Shown here in pieces: positions 1 to 6,273 of a stretch of DNA of 6,367 bases. The DNA comes from JANLQX01 sp043775075. GTDB lineage: Bacteria > Actinomycetota > Acidimicrobiia > Acidimicrobiales > JANYDT01. A program made the translations under genes and the position numbers. The notes below the pieces were generated by a model, which saw only the letters and a program-made list of their open reading frames with translations, had not been told where the DNA came from and ran no database searches. The DNA lies in contig JAYVSS010000228.1 in the NCBI GenBank assembly GCA_043775075.1, positions 1 through 6,367 on the forward strand, read 5' to 3'. The number at the start of each line of letters is the position of its first letter. The first letter of the stretch is position 1.

Positions 1-120
1 GGCTTCTATGACCCGAGCAAGTTGTTGTGGTCGGTTGAAGCCAATGAGCACGACGGGCGGCATTTCTGGGGTTCCAACGGTTTGAGCCGTCAAAGTTCCA
101 TTTCGGAATTCGACGTTCAT
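1..120 (-). CDS. glycosyltransferase, N-terminal 40 residues only (runs off the left edge)
   Basis: Reading the minus strand from the ATG at 120-118 gives 40 open codons to the window edge. Residues 20-40 contain PPVVLIGFNRPQQLARVIEA. A hydrophobic beta strand followed by a FNRP-type turn and then a helix is the usual opening of GT-A fold glycosyltransferases (GT2-like and related families), where this strand begins the nucleotide-sugar binding fold. The ATG shares one base with the TGA stop of the phosphotransferase gene (TGATG), which suggests translational coupling in one operon; a G-rich stretch precedes it inside that gene. The expected role is adding a sugar to the lipid-linked glycan started by the upstream enzyme. 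Donor, acceptor and exact family cannot be decided from 40 residues. That it is a real gene is supported by the stop/start overlap and the motif; the specific function is inferred. Confidence 0.6.
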   Translation of the reverse strand, partial: MNVEFRNGTLTAQTVGTPEMPPVVLIGFNRPQQLARVIEA

Positions 121-1733
121 CAGTGCGCCCCCACTCGTAACACCACAGCGACGACGGTGCGCACCAAGATGCGTAGGTCGACTCGTAGTGAACGGTTGTC
201 GTAGTAATAGGCATCGAGTTCGGCCCGCTCGGGGAAGGCGACGTCGCTGCGGCCATTGACCTGCCAGTAACCCGTCACGCCCGGTCGGACGCCGGTGTAT
301 ACGGAAGTCAGTTCGCCGTAACACGCCAGCTCCTCGGGCACCACCGGCCGCGGGCCCACAAGGCTCATCGTGCCGTTCAGCGCATTGAAGAGTTGCGGCA
401 GTTCATCGAGGCTCGTCCGACGCAGCATCGCGCCGAAGCGGGTGATCCGCGGATCGTCACCCGGCGGAAGTTTGAAGCCATTTGCTACGTACGCTTCCCA
501 TAGTCCGTCACGCCGCAACCGCTCCTCGGCATCGCCGGCCATCGAACGGAATTTGTAGACGGTGAACGGCCGACCGCCCCGTCCAACTCGACGTTGGCGA
601 AACAGCGACGGTCCGGGCGAATCATGGCGAACGATCAACGCCAACAGAAGCAAAAACGGTGACAACAGAACAAGCCCGACGAGCGCCAACCCCCGGTCGA
701 GTACCACTTTGACGGCTCGCTCCAATGTCGCCGGTTCGGAATCTCGAACCCGCAGGAGGAAGAGATCGCCAACGGCATGAAGCTGTACACCGGGGCCGAC
801 GGCCTCGGCTGTTCCGGGCGCAACGACCACGTTCACGCCGCTCCCTGAAAGCCGCGCCGAAAGTAGACGGACCGTTCCCACCGGTAGCGACGATGGTCCA
901 CAAATCACGATGCTCGTAGCCCCGTGCCGAGCACATGACTGAACGATCAATTCGCGCAGGGTCGACGGACCACCGTTGGAAGCCGACAACGACGGGGCAT
1001 CCAGATCGTCGACGACGATCACCGAGACGATTCGCGTTCGCCGACCGGACGTACGCGCAAGCTGCGAACGAATGCCCTCGACTTCCGACCTGGGCCCGAC
1101 GAGTAGCAGCCGATCGACCCCGATTCCCAGACGTTGCAGGAGTGAAAAGAGCGCCGCCACGACAAGGCGACCCAGCGCAGTGAAGCCGACAACACTCACC
1201 AGGGCAACGAGAACGAACGAACGCGAGAGCTGAATTCGGAGAAAGAGTCCAACCACGCCGATCACTGCGAGAAGCGCCACCGAGGCACGGCAAACGTTGA
1301 GCACCTGATCCCACAGGCTCACGTTGCGGCGCTGGTGATATCCACCGACCAGTCCAATCACCATGATCCAAGCGGCGATCACGGCGAGGGACACCTGGGC
1401 GTAGGTCAGGGTCGAACCTGTCGCCGCCTGGGCGACGGTGGTCGCCAAACGCTCGGAACCAAGTCTGGCCGATTGAGCCGTCGAAACGGCCGTCGTCGCA
1501 GCGATGAGATCAGCGCACAGCCACAGTCCAACGCGCATCCGGCCCCACGACCGCTGGATCGATCGAACCCGGTCTGGCGACAGATTCCCGGGACGGTCAC
1601 GTGCTTCGGAGCGGCGGTCGTCGGGTGCCAACGTCTCAATTCCAGCAACAAACAGCGTCGAACTGTCCTCGCCGGCGCCAACAGAGCGCTCCGGCGGCGC
1701 TGATCGAAGGACAGATGACATCAGTGGTGTCAT
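120..1733 (-). CDS. polyprenyl-phosphate sugar-1-phosphate transferase (exopolysaccharide glycosylphosphotransferase, WbaP/bacterial sugar transferase family)
   Basis: A 537-residue membrane enzyme expected to transfer a hexose-1-phosphate from a UDP-sugar to undecaprenyl phosphate, the first membrane step of exopolysaccharide or O-antigen unit assembly. After a polar N-terminus of about 65 residues come hydrophobic segments near 66-87, 111-132, 147-167 and 170-199. A Rossmann-like domain follows (LLLVGPRSEVE at 209-219), then a hydrophobic hairpin at about 340-370. The C-terminal catalytic domain has all the family hallmarks: SPGP at 372-375, FRQRRVGRGG at 378-387, YKFRSM at 393-398, DPRITRFG at 427-434, TSLDELPQL at 440-448, MSLVGPRP at 456-463 and RPGVTGYWQVNGR at 483-495. 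D443-E444 match the catalytic Asp-Glu pair known from PglC. Length and domain order fit the long, WbaP-like class. The start at 1733 has GAGGAG only three bases upstream, which is close; Met5 (ATG at 1721-1719) is an alternative. The sugar specificity cannot be read from sequence. Confidence 0.95.
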   Translation of the reverse strand: MTPLMSSVLRSAPPERSVGAGEDSSTLFVAGIETLAPDDRRSEARDRPGNLSPDRVRSIQRSWGRMRVGLWLCADLIAATTAVSTAQSARLGSERLATTVAQAATGSTLTYAQVSLAVIAAWIMVIGLVGGYHQRRNVSLWDQVLNVCRASVALLAVIGVVGLFLRIQLSRSFVLVALVSVVGFTALGRLVVAALFSLLQRLGIGVDRLLLVGPRSEVEGIRSQLARTSGRRTRIVSVIVVDDLDAPSLSASNGGPSTLRELIVQSCARHGATSIVICGPSSLPVGTVRLLSARLSGSGVNVVVAPGTAEAVGPGVQLHAVGDLFLLRVRDSEPATLERAVKVVLDRGLALVGLVLLSPFLLLLALIVRHDSPGPSLFRQRRVGRGGRPFTVYKFRSMAGDAEERLRRDGLWEAYVANGFKLPPGDDPRITRFGAMLRRTSLDELPQLFNALNGTMSLVGPRPVVPEELACYGELTSVYTGVRPGVTGYWQVNGRSDVAFPERAELDAYYYDNRSLRVDLRILVRTVVAVVLRVGAH

Positions 1734-1737
1734 CGAC

Positions 1738-1760
1738 TCCTCAAGACGGTTTCTTGAGGA
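1738..1760 (-). promoter_or_regulatory. perfect 9-bp hairpin covering the Shine-Dalgarno of the phosphotransferase gene
   Basis: The arms TCCTCAAGA (1738-1746) and TCTTGAGGA (1752-1760) are exact inverted repeats with a 5-base loop. On the minus-strand transcript the downstream arm contains most of the GAGGAG (1742-1737) that lies just before the ATG at 1733, so a folded arm would hide the ribosome binding site. Alternatively the palindrome may be a DNA operator. It is not followed by a U tract, so it is not a typical terminator. The inverted repeat is seen directly; its role is inferred. Confidence 0.5.
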
Positions 1761-1811
1761 CCAGCTGCGCTACGAAGTCAGAAGTGAACGATGAGTCAAC
1801 AACACTGCGCG

Positions 1812-1822
1812 CTTAGGACCCG
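1812..1822 (-). repeat. 11-base intergenic repeat, copy 1
   Basis: The minus strand reads CGGGTCCTAAG here, and the identical word occurs at 2991-3001. Both copies lie in the non-coding gaps of the polysaccharide cluster, in the same orientation, about 80 and 50 bases upstream of the next gene's start. Nothing else in the 96-base gap 1734-1829 apart from the hairpin at 1738-1760 stands out. A TTGACT at 1799-1794 (minus strand) has no good -10 partner. Confidence 0.3.
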
Positions 1823-1829
1823 TGACGCG

Positions 1830-2942
1830 TTACCAATGATCCCGCAACGCGCCGGAAGAAAGGTGGCCATCGACAACAGTGCGGAGCCGTTCGTCGAACA
1901 CTTCCGGTCGAAACGAATCAGCATGCGCGCGTAGTTTGGCGACCTCGATCGGCATTCGATCAACGGCGTCAAGCGCGCCAAGCAATGACTCCACGCTTTG
2001 CTCGGCAAACAGCACTCCGGTCACACCGTCCACCACGGTATCGAGCGCGCCACCGCGACCGAACGCCACCACCGGCACCCCGGCGGCCATGGCCTCCACC
2101 GGAACAATCCCGAAATCCTCCTCCCCCGGAAACAGCAAAGCCCGGGCACCGGCAAGTAATTCTAGATACCGGGCATCGGACACATGTTCTTCAAACCGAA
2201 TCGTCGGCCCCGCTATCGATCGCAGCGACGCCAGCTCGGGGCCCGCACCGGCGACGACGAGGGGCAGCGAACGGAACGTGCACGCCCGCACTGCGAGGTC
2301 CACTCGCTTGTACGTCACCAGCCTTCCGAAACAGAGGTAGTGACCCTCGACTCCAGCGCGAGAAACCCGAGCAACGTCGGTAAAGCGGTCCACATCGACG
2401 ACGGGATGCACCACGGCGGCGCGACGACCGTAGGCATCGTTGATGCGCTCGGCGATCGACGACGAGATAGCCACAAACAACGACACCGTCGACGCCGACG
2501 CGCGATCAACTCGACGCAGTGCTGGCACCGCCACGCGACCGACGCGTCCGGACAGTCCGGCGAGACGCGCGCCTTCGAGATCGGGCCGCCATGCGTAACG
2601 AAACGGGCTGTAGCAGTACGCCACGTGCGGACCATCGAAGCGTCGACCAGCACCTATCGCGCCGAAGTGGGTGGAGGACACCAACAAGTCGGCGGGGCCC
2701 ACCTGCGTGCGGACCCACGCCGCCAGGATCGCCGGTGCGTAGAGCATCCGGGAATTGGCCACTCCCGGCAGCCGGTTCGTCCACAGCGACCGGACCGGGG
2801 TGTCACCGAACAGCGAACGGGCCACCGCCGGATCGCTGATTGCGGTGACCACGGAGTCGATCGATAGGGCCGACGCAATACGGGCGGCGACTTTGTCGGA
2901 ACCGGCGGCCGTCACCAACCACTCATGGGCCAGAACTCGCAT
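1830..2942 (-). CDS. GT4-family glycosyltransferase (GT-B fold)
   Basis: A 370-residue, probably cytoplasmic or peripheral membrane glycosyltransferase that would add a sugar from a nucleotide donor to the lipid-linked glycan. The N-terminal acceptor domain opens with MRVLAHEWLV and GSDKVAARI, and carries VAYCYSPFRYAW at 107-118, a stretch typical of the mannosyltransferase-like branch of GT4. The C-terminal donor domain has YLCFGRLVTYKRVDLAV at 202-218 with the expected basic pair K212/R213, VVAGAGPEL at 229-237, and EEDFGIVPVEAMAAGVPVV at 274-292. E275 and E283 form the EX7E motif of retaining GT-B enzymes. Length is normal for the family. No clear Shine-Dalgarno precedes the ATG at 2942, but the N-terminal strand begins right at this Met, so the start is probably correct. 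It lies 96 bases upstream of the phosphotransferase gene and 146 bases downstream of the polymerase gene. Sugar and linkage are not predictable from what is visible. Confidence 0.92.
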   Translation of the reverse strand: MRVLAHEWLVTAAGSDKVAARIASALSIDSVVTAISDPAVARSLFGDTPVRSLWTNRLPGVANSRMLYAPAILAAWVRTQVGPADLLVSSTHFGAIGAGRRFDGPHVAYCYSPFRYAWRPDLEGARLAGLSGRVGRVAVPALRRVDRASASTVSLFVAISSSIAERINDAYGRRAAVVHPVVDVDRFTDVARVSRAGVEGHYLCFGRLVTYKRVDLAVRACTFRSLPLVVAGAGPELASLRSIAGPTIRFEEHVSDARYLELLAGARALLFPGEEDFGIVPVEAMAAGVPVVAFGRGGALDTVVDGVTGVLFAEQSVESLLGALDAVDRMPIEVAKLRAHADSFRPEVFDERLRTVVDGHLSSGALRDHW

Positions 2943-2978
2943 ACCAATCTATCGGCCGCAACGAGCCAGAACTTGAAC

Positions 2979-3003
2979 GGCGGCTCAGTCCTTAGGACCC
3001 GCC
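2979..3003 (-). other. imperfect inverted repeat in the gap before the GT4 gene
   Basis: GGCGG (2979-2983) pairs with CCGCC (2999-3003). Inside, GTC (2988-2990) pairs with GAC (2996-2998) across CTTAG, leaving a four-base CTCA bulge on one side. The structure overlaps copy 2 of the 11-base repeat. There is no U tract on the minus-strand side, so a terminator is unlikely; an operator or leader hairpin is possible. The rest of the 146-base gap 2943-3088 shows no ORF or RNA gene that I can support. Confidence 0.25.
2991..3001 (-). repeat. 11-base intergenic repeat, copy 2
   Basis: Identical to and in the same orientation as the word at 1812-1822 (CGGGTCCTAAG on the minus strand). It begins about 50 bases upstream of the GT4 start and lies within the imperfect hairpin at 2979-3003. 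It is a candidate binding site shared by the two internal gaps of the cluster. Confidence 0.3.
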
Positions 3004-3088
3004 ACTCGCGCATTCGCGACCCTCGGTCTGGACCGGCTCGCGACGCTGCGGACTGCTTGGCGACGTCGTTGTCCAGTCCCCACTGTCG

Positions 3089-4435
3089 TCAGCTGGTCCA
3101 GAGCGCCGGGCGTGGCCAGCGCGCTGAAGCGTCGTCGGGAGACACCATCAGGAAGCCGAGCCATACGCCGAGGAAGAGCAACCCAAACCCCGAGTACCAG
3201 TGCATCAAGTCGCCGACGACGTAGCCGGACATCGACGCGCCGATTACGGCGACGTTGCGCAATCGCCGCCACGCCAGCAGACCCAAGGACAGCCCAAACA
3301 ATCCGAGCGCCGGGAAACCAGCCTCGACCGCCAACAGGACCGGCATGGAATGGGTGATCTGAGCGTCCGGGGAAACAGCGTCGAACTCGTGATGGGCCTC
3401 ACGCACTACTGCGAAGTTCCCCGCACCGATGCCCAACACCGGCCAGCGTTTGGCCATGGCCAGGCCAACCTCAAGCTGACCGCTCCTCCCGCTCGACGCC
3501 ACGGCGGCGTCGGTCGAGGCTGACCGCTCGCCCTTCCATCGCCACCCCTCGTCGAGCGCCCCAGCGGTTACCCCGAATGCCACCACAAACATGACAAGCG
3601 CAATTCCCGCACTGCAGCGAAAGCGGACACGACGAAACGAGACGCGCCGAACGAGGAACGCCACCGCGATGGCCGCAACGATGGCCGCTCCAACCACGGA
3701 ATACCCGCTCCCCACCAACACTCCCGCCGCCACAGCACTGGCGAAAGCCCACCGGCGGCCGATGAAACCACGGTCAACGGCCCACAGCCCCAACCCGAGG
3801 GTAAGCAGGGCCACGGCGGACAGCGGGTACGGGTAGTACGACGTACCGGTGGGGGCCCGCCACGGACCAGTCCGGTTGAAGGGATCGGCCAGCTCACCGA
3901 GGACGCCGAAACCCACCTGTCCATCGACAATCAGCTGGGCCACACACAGGAGCGACTCAAACACCACCAACCCGACCATGGTCTTGATCACCATGCCGAG
4001 CTGGGTAACGGTTGAGCGGTTGATGAGGTCGACGATGGCCAAAACCGCGATCAGGCGGAGAACCATGAGTGCCCCGATGGCCCGGGGGTTCATCGCCCAC
4101 GAAAGGCCCACCCACGCGACCATCAGCGTCAGTGCCAAGAACGCCAGTTCGATCGGCGCCACCGTCCGGCGGCTCGCGATTAAACATGCGACGGCCGACG
4201 ACGCCCGTCGCAGTACCGGCACGAGGAGGAGTGCAGCGATCACGAAGAGCGGAGCGTCGACCAAACGGATGACAGGATCGCGGGTCCAGTCCGATCCCCG
4301 GCCGGCGATGGTGAACGACAGGCTCGACGGACCGACCATGACGGCGACCAACAAGCAGCGATAGGCCACCGCCTGCGAGAGTTCCGCCGAACGCCACGAA
4401 GGGCGAACGATCACCGTCGGTCCGCGACTCACCAC
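3089..4435 (-). CDS. O-antigen polymerase/ligase-family polytopic membrane protein (Wzy/WaaL-like)
   Basis: With the start used here the protein has 448 residues and about a dozen hydrophobic segments, near 24-44, 58-75, 95-114, 122-138, 146-170, 203-220, 229-262 (probably two), 274-294, 364-389, 395-413 and 416-431. The large external loop at about 295-362 and what follows carry the family signature: SGRSGQLEVGLAMAKRWPVLG near 315-335, GIGAGNF at 335-341, and HSMPVLLAVEAG at 362-373. This pattern (Arg before an amphipathic stretch, P-x-x-G-x-G, then H-x3-L...E-x-G) fits the Wzy_C/O-antigen ligase family, whose members polymerise lipid-linked repeat units or transfer glycans from undecaprenyl pyrophosphate to an acceptor. 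Polymerase, ligase and protein O-glycosyltransferase cannot be separated by sequence alone. The frame stays open to an ATG at 4645, but that start would overlap the divergent gene, and the added residues are polar and unlike the family. GTG codons at 4441, 4435 and 4432 are the plausible starts; 4435 is chosen because GGGGTGG lies just upstream. Confidence 0.85.
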   Translation of the reverse strand: MVSRGPTVIVRPSWRSAELSQAVAYRCLLVAVMVGPSSLSFTIAGRGSDWTRDPVIRLVDAPLFVIAALLLVPVLRRASSAVACLIASRRTVAPIELAFLALTLMVAWVGLSWAMNPRAIGALMVLRLIAVLAIVDLINRSTVTQLGMVIKTMVGLVVFESLLCVAQLIVDGQVGFGVLGELADPFNRTGPWRAPTGTSYYPYPLSAVALLTLGLGLWAVDRGFIGRRWAFASAVAAGVLVGSGYSVVGAAIVAAIAVAFLVRRVSFRRVRFRCSAGIALVMFVVAFGVTAGALDEGWRWKGERSASTDAAVASSGRSGQLEVGLAMAKRWPVLGIGAGNFAVVREAHHEFDAVSPDAQITHSMPVLLAVEAGFPALGLFGLSLGLLAWRRLRNVAVIGASMSGYVVGDLMHWYSGFGLLFLGVWLGFLMVSPDDASARWPRPALWTS

Positions 4436-4626
4436 TTCCACCCCGCTGGTATCGGCGAACGGGTCAGCGCGCTGTAGCCACTGACTGCGGTTATCTCCGA
4501 CGCCTGACGCGAGGCAGGTAACGTGAGCAGCCTCGACGTCACCGCTGTCTGTCACGAGCCTGCCACAGACGACGGTGCATCGCCACCCCCGGTACCCCGA
4601 CCGGGCCACACGAAGGAGACCGTCGA
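4436..4626. promoter_or_regulatory. divergent intergenic region between polysaccharide cluster and secreted-protein gene
   Basis: About 190 bases separate the two divergent genes, so promoters for both directions must lie here. I see no convincing -35/-10 pair; TAACGT at 4519-4524 is a possible plus-strand -10 with only a weak TCCGAC 17 bases upstream. GTCTGT (4547-4552) and ACAGAC (4565-4570) form a small inverted repeat. The sequence stays open on the minus strand as an upstream extension of the polymerase frame, but this looks like chance in a GC-rich genome. Confidence 0.4.
4613..4618 (+). promoter_or_regulatory. Shine-Dalgarno of the secreted-protein gene
   Basis: AAGGAG sits eight bases upstream of the ATG at 4627, an ideal spacing. 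It fixes the start of the plus-strand gene and argues against the long upstream start of the divergent membrane-protein frame. Confidence 0.85.
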
Positions 4627-6273
4627 ATGACCGTTTCGTCCTCATCTCGGACCCGCCCCAACCTGACCGGCAACACCCGGAACCCCCGGAACCCCCGGAA
4701 CCCCCGGAACACCCGGAACACCCTGCTCACGGTCGCTGCGGCCACGGCCGCAATCATCGGCGGCTCGCTCGCCATTGGCGCCACCGACGTCGCCACCGCG
4801 GCCACGAAGAGCACGAAGAGCACGCCGAAACTCGGCGCCAAGTGCAGCAACGCCGAGCGTGGCCGGACCACCAACACCCTGGTGTGCAGCAAGGTCGGCT
4901 CCAAGATCTCCTGGGTGAAGCGCAAGAATCCGGTCACCGGTTCGAACAGCGGTGCTGGCGGAACAACCACGGGGGATGCCGCCGTAAGCGGTGGCGCCAC
5001 CGCCGGGCTCCCCCGTCCTCTGGACGTCGTCACCCTGGTCAACGGAACAGCGCCCACCGCCACCGCCATCAAGGTCGACGTGACCTGCACCGGCCTCGGT
5101 GGTCCCACCCCCCAAGCCACCCAATCGGTCTCCTTCACCGGCCAGGGCGGCTCACAATCCGTCAGCTTCAACATTCTCGATCCGGGGACGGCCAACCCCA
5201 CCGGTTCCACCTGCACCGCCACCGCGACCGTGACCGGCGCTGCGCCCACGTTGCGCATCCTCATTGACGGACGCCCCACCGCCGGCCCGGCCGCCACCAC
5301 CCTCGCCGCCCCGGCCTTCGCCCCCCGAGGCCAGAGCGCCGTCACCGTCCTGGCCGACTTCGGAACGAGTGCCGCCCCGACAGCGGCGACGAACGGCGTA
5401 CCCGGCGCCACCACCACCCTCGCCGGAGCGACCACAACGACGATCGCGGGCACCGCCACCGCTCCCCCGGCGTCGGGCAAACCTGAGGTCAGCACCCGCT
5501 TCCTCGGCGTGGTCCCGACCGGTCTGACCAATGTTGACGTGAACTCGACCTGTACCTCGCCGACCGCCGGAGGGGCCTTCCAAACCAACTCCAGCCGGTT
5601 CGCCCGGGCCGATGCCACCGCCATCCTTCCGCAGACGCTCACCGCGGCCACCGCCACTACGCAGGCCACGAGCTGCCAGCTGACCGCCACCCTGCTCGGC
5701 ACCGACCTCGGGAACCCTTCGCTTCGGGTCCTGCTGAACGGCCTGCCCATAGCCGGACCAGCGTCGGGCAACCTCATCAACTCGCCAGCGTTCGCCGCCC
5801 CGTTGGCCTTCGGCGCCATCATTGAGATCACTTACCCCGGCGCCACCACTACAACCACCATCGCCGGGGCGACCACGACCACTATCGCCGGGGCCACGAC
5901 AGTCCCGGCGACGGCCACCACCGTCACGATCACCCGCACCGGTACGCCCCCCGCCTCGGTCGCCGGGTACAGCGTGGCGTTGGACTGCAACAACGTCCGC
6001 TTATCTGGCGGATTGTTCCCCGCCGCCCAGGTCAGCTCCGGCTTCCCGACGACCGGGGGCAACAGTCAGCTGTTGGTGGGCTTTGAGCCCAATTCCACGT
6101 GCGCCATCAAGGTGGCGACGCTGGTGAGCGCCGGTAGTGCCGCCGTGAGCACGGGCACCGTGTCGGTCAATCTCAACGGAACTGCCCTCACGCCAACCAC
6201 CAACGGGTCGTTCTCCAGCGTCGCCCTCCCCTTCACCAAGCCTTCGGTGATCGTGGTGACGGTCGCCTACTAG
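4627..6273 (+). CDS. secreted three-repeat protein with Thr-rich linkers (function unknown)
   Basis: A 548-residue exported protein that I cannot assign to a named family. A long basic n-region (1-32, with an Asn-Pro-Arg repeat) precedes a hydrophobic core LLTVAAATAAIIGGSLAIGA (33-52), with likely signal peptidase I cleavage near ATA/A at 58-59. Residues 69-96 form a small domain with C73 and C87 (GAKCSNAERGR...LVCSKVGSKISW). Three diverged repeats follow, at about 128-244, 285-403 and 432-548. Each has two Cys 38-42 residues apart (154/196, 309/350, 454/492), the second in a (S/T)-(S/T)-C context, then a strand ending in (D/N)G (LRILIDGRPTAGPA, LRVLLNGLPIAGPA, VSVNLNGTALTPTT), and a final hydrophobic strand. 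This suggests a disulfide-stabilised beta-sandwich; a resemblance to DUF5979-like domains is only an impression. Linkers at 257-284 and 404-431 are Thr/Ala-rich. No sorting signal or C-terminal membrane anchor is present. The stop TAG lies at a probable insertion-sequence end, so the C-terminus may be altered. Codons are strongly C-ending, in keeping with Thr ACC and Ala GCC. Confidence 0.88.
   Translation: MTVSSSSRTRPNLTGNTRNPRNPRNPRNTRNTLLTVAAATAAIIGGSLAIGATDVATAATKSTKSTPKLGAKCSNAERGRTTNTLVCSKVGSKISWVKRKNPVTGSNSGAGGTTTGDAAVSGGATAGLPRPLDVVTLVNGTAPTATAIKVDVTCTGLGGPTPQATQSVSFTGQGGSQSVSFNILDPGTANPTGSTCTATATVTGAAPTLRILIDGRPTAGPAATTLAAPAFAPRGQSAVTVLADFGTSAAPTAATNGVPGATTTLAGATTTTIAGTATAPPASGKPEVSTRFLGVVPTGLTNVDVNSTCTSPTAGGAFQTNSSRFARADATAILPQTLTAATATTQATSCQLTATLLGTDLGNPSLRVLLNGLPIAGPASGNLINSPAFAAPLAFGAIIEITYPGATTTTTIAGATTTTIAGATTVPATATTVTITRTGTPPASVAGYSVALDCNNVRLSGGLFPAAQVSSGFPTTGGNSQLLVGFEPNSTCAIKVATLVSAGSAAVSTGTVSVNLNGTALTPTTNGSFSSVALPFTKPSVIVVTVAY
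4672..4725 (+). repeat. 9-bp minisatellite in the signal peptide coding region
   Basis: Six consecutive 9-base units begin at 4672, 4681, 4690, 4699, 4708 and 4717. Three central units are identical (AACCCCCGG), the two flanking them are AACACCCGG, and the last is AACACCCTG. They encode N-T-R, three N-P-R, N-T-R and N-T-L, the basic n-region directly before the hydrophobic core. As the unit is a multiple of three, gain or loss of units would change n-region length and charge without a frameshift. Confidence 0.9.
5395..5478 (+). repeat. Thr/Ala-rich linker 1, GATTT(T)(L/I)A repeats
   Basis: Residues 257-284 of the secreted protein join repeat domains one and two. The units GATTTLA and GATTTTIA occur back to back, then a degenerate GTATAPP. 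The DNA is built from variants of a GGCGCCACCACC-type word. Such linkers are flexible, exposed and potential O-glycosylation sites. Confidence 0.75.
5836..5922 (+). repeat. Thr/Ala-rich linker 2, GATTTT(T)IA repeats
   Basis: Residues 404-432 join domains two and three and contain GATTTTTIA, GATTTTIA and a partial GATT followed by VPATATT. The first two units are close copies of those in linker 1, which suggests that linker and domain were duplicated together. Confidence 0.75.

Noticed and set aside
622..1371. 249-codon minus-strand frame inside the phosphotransferase gene
   Set aside because: The product is Arg/Ser/Cys-rich and motif-free, while the overlapping frame has all catalytic motifs of the phosphotransferase family.
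1771..1799. Possible promoter for the phosphotransferase gene: TTGACT (1799-1794) and TTCGTA (1776-1771) 17 bases apart on the minus strand
   Set aside because: The -35 is good but the -10 hexamer matches the consensus at hardly any position, so it is not listed as a feature.
2184..2867. 227-codon plus-strand frame antisense to the GT4 gene
   Set aside because: His/Arg-rich composition typical of antisense frames; the GT4 frame has a complete EX7E donor domain.
3029..3040. Near-palindrome CGGTCTGGACCG in the gap before the GT4 gene
   Set aside because: Arms of five bases with a two-base centre are common by chance at this GC content, and no second copy was seen.
2985..3272. 95-codon minus-strand frame overlapping the end of the polymerase gene
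   Set aside because: Arg-rich and without motifs, largely inside the polymerase coding region in another frame.
4575..5267. 230-codon plus-strand frame overlapping the start of the secreted-protein gene
   Set aside because: His/Arg/Pro-rich out-of-frame translation; the well-spaced AAGGAG serves the ATG at 4627, not 4575.
4539..5831. 430-codon open frame on the minus strand opposite the secreted-protein gene
   Set aside because: It is a shadow of a GC-rich gene with skewed codon use: its product is Val/Ala/Pro-rich with no domain, and it mirrors the 9-bp repeat as FRG units. The plus-strand gene has the Shine-Dalgarno, signal peptide and repeat structure.
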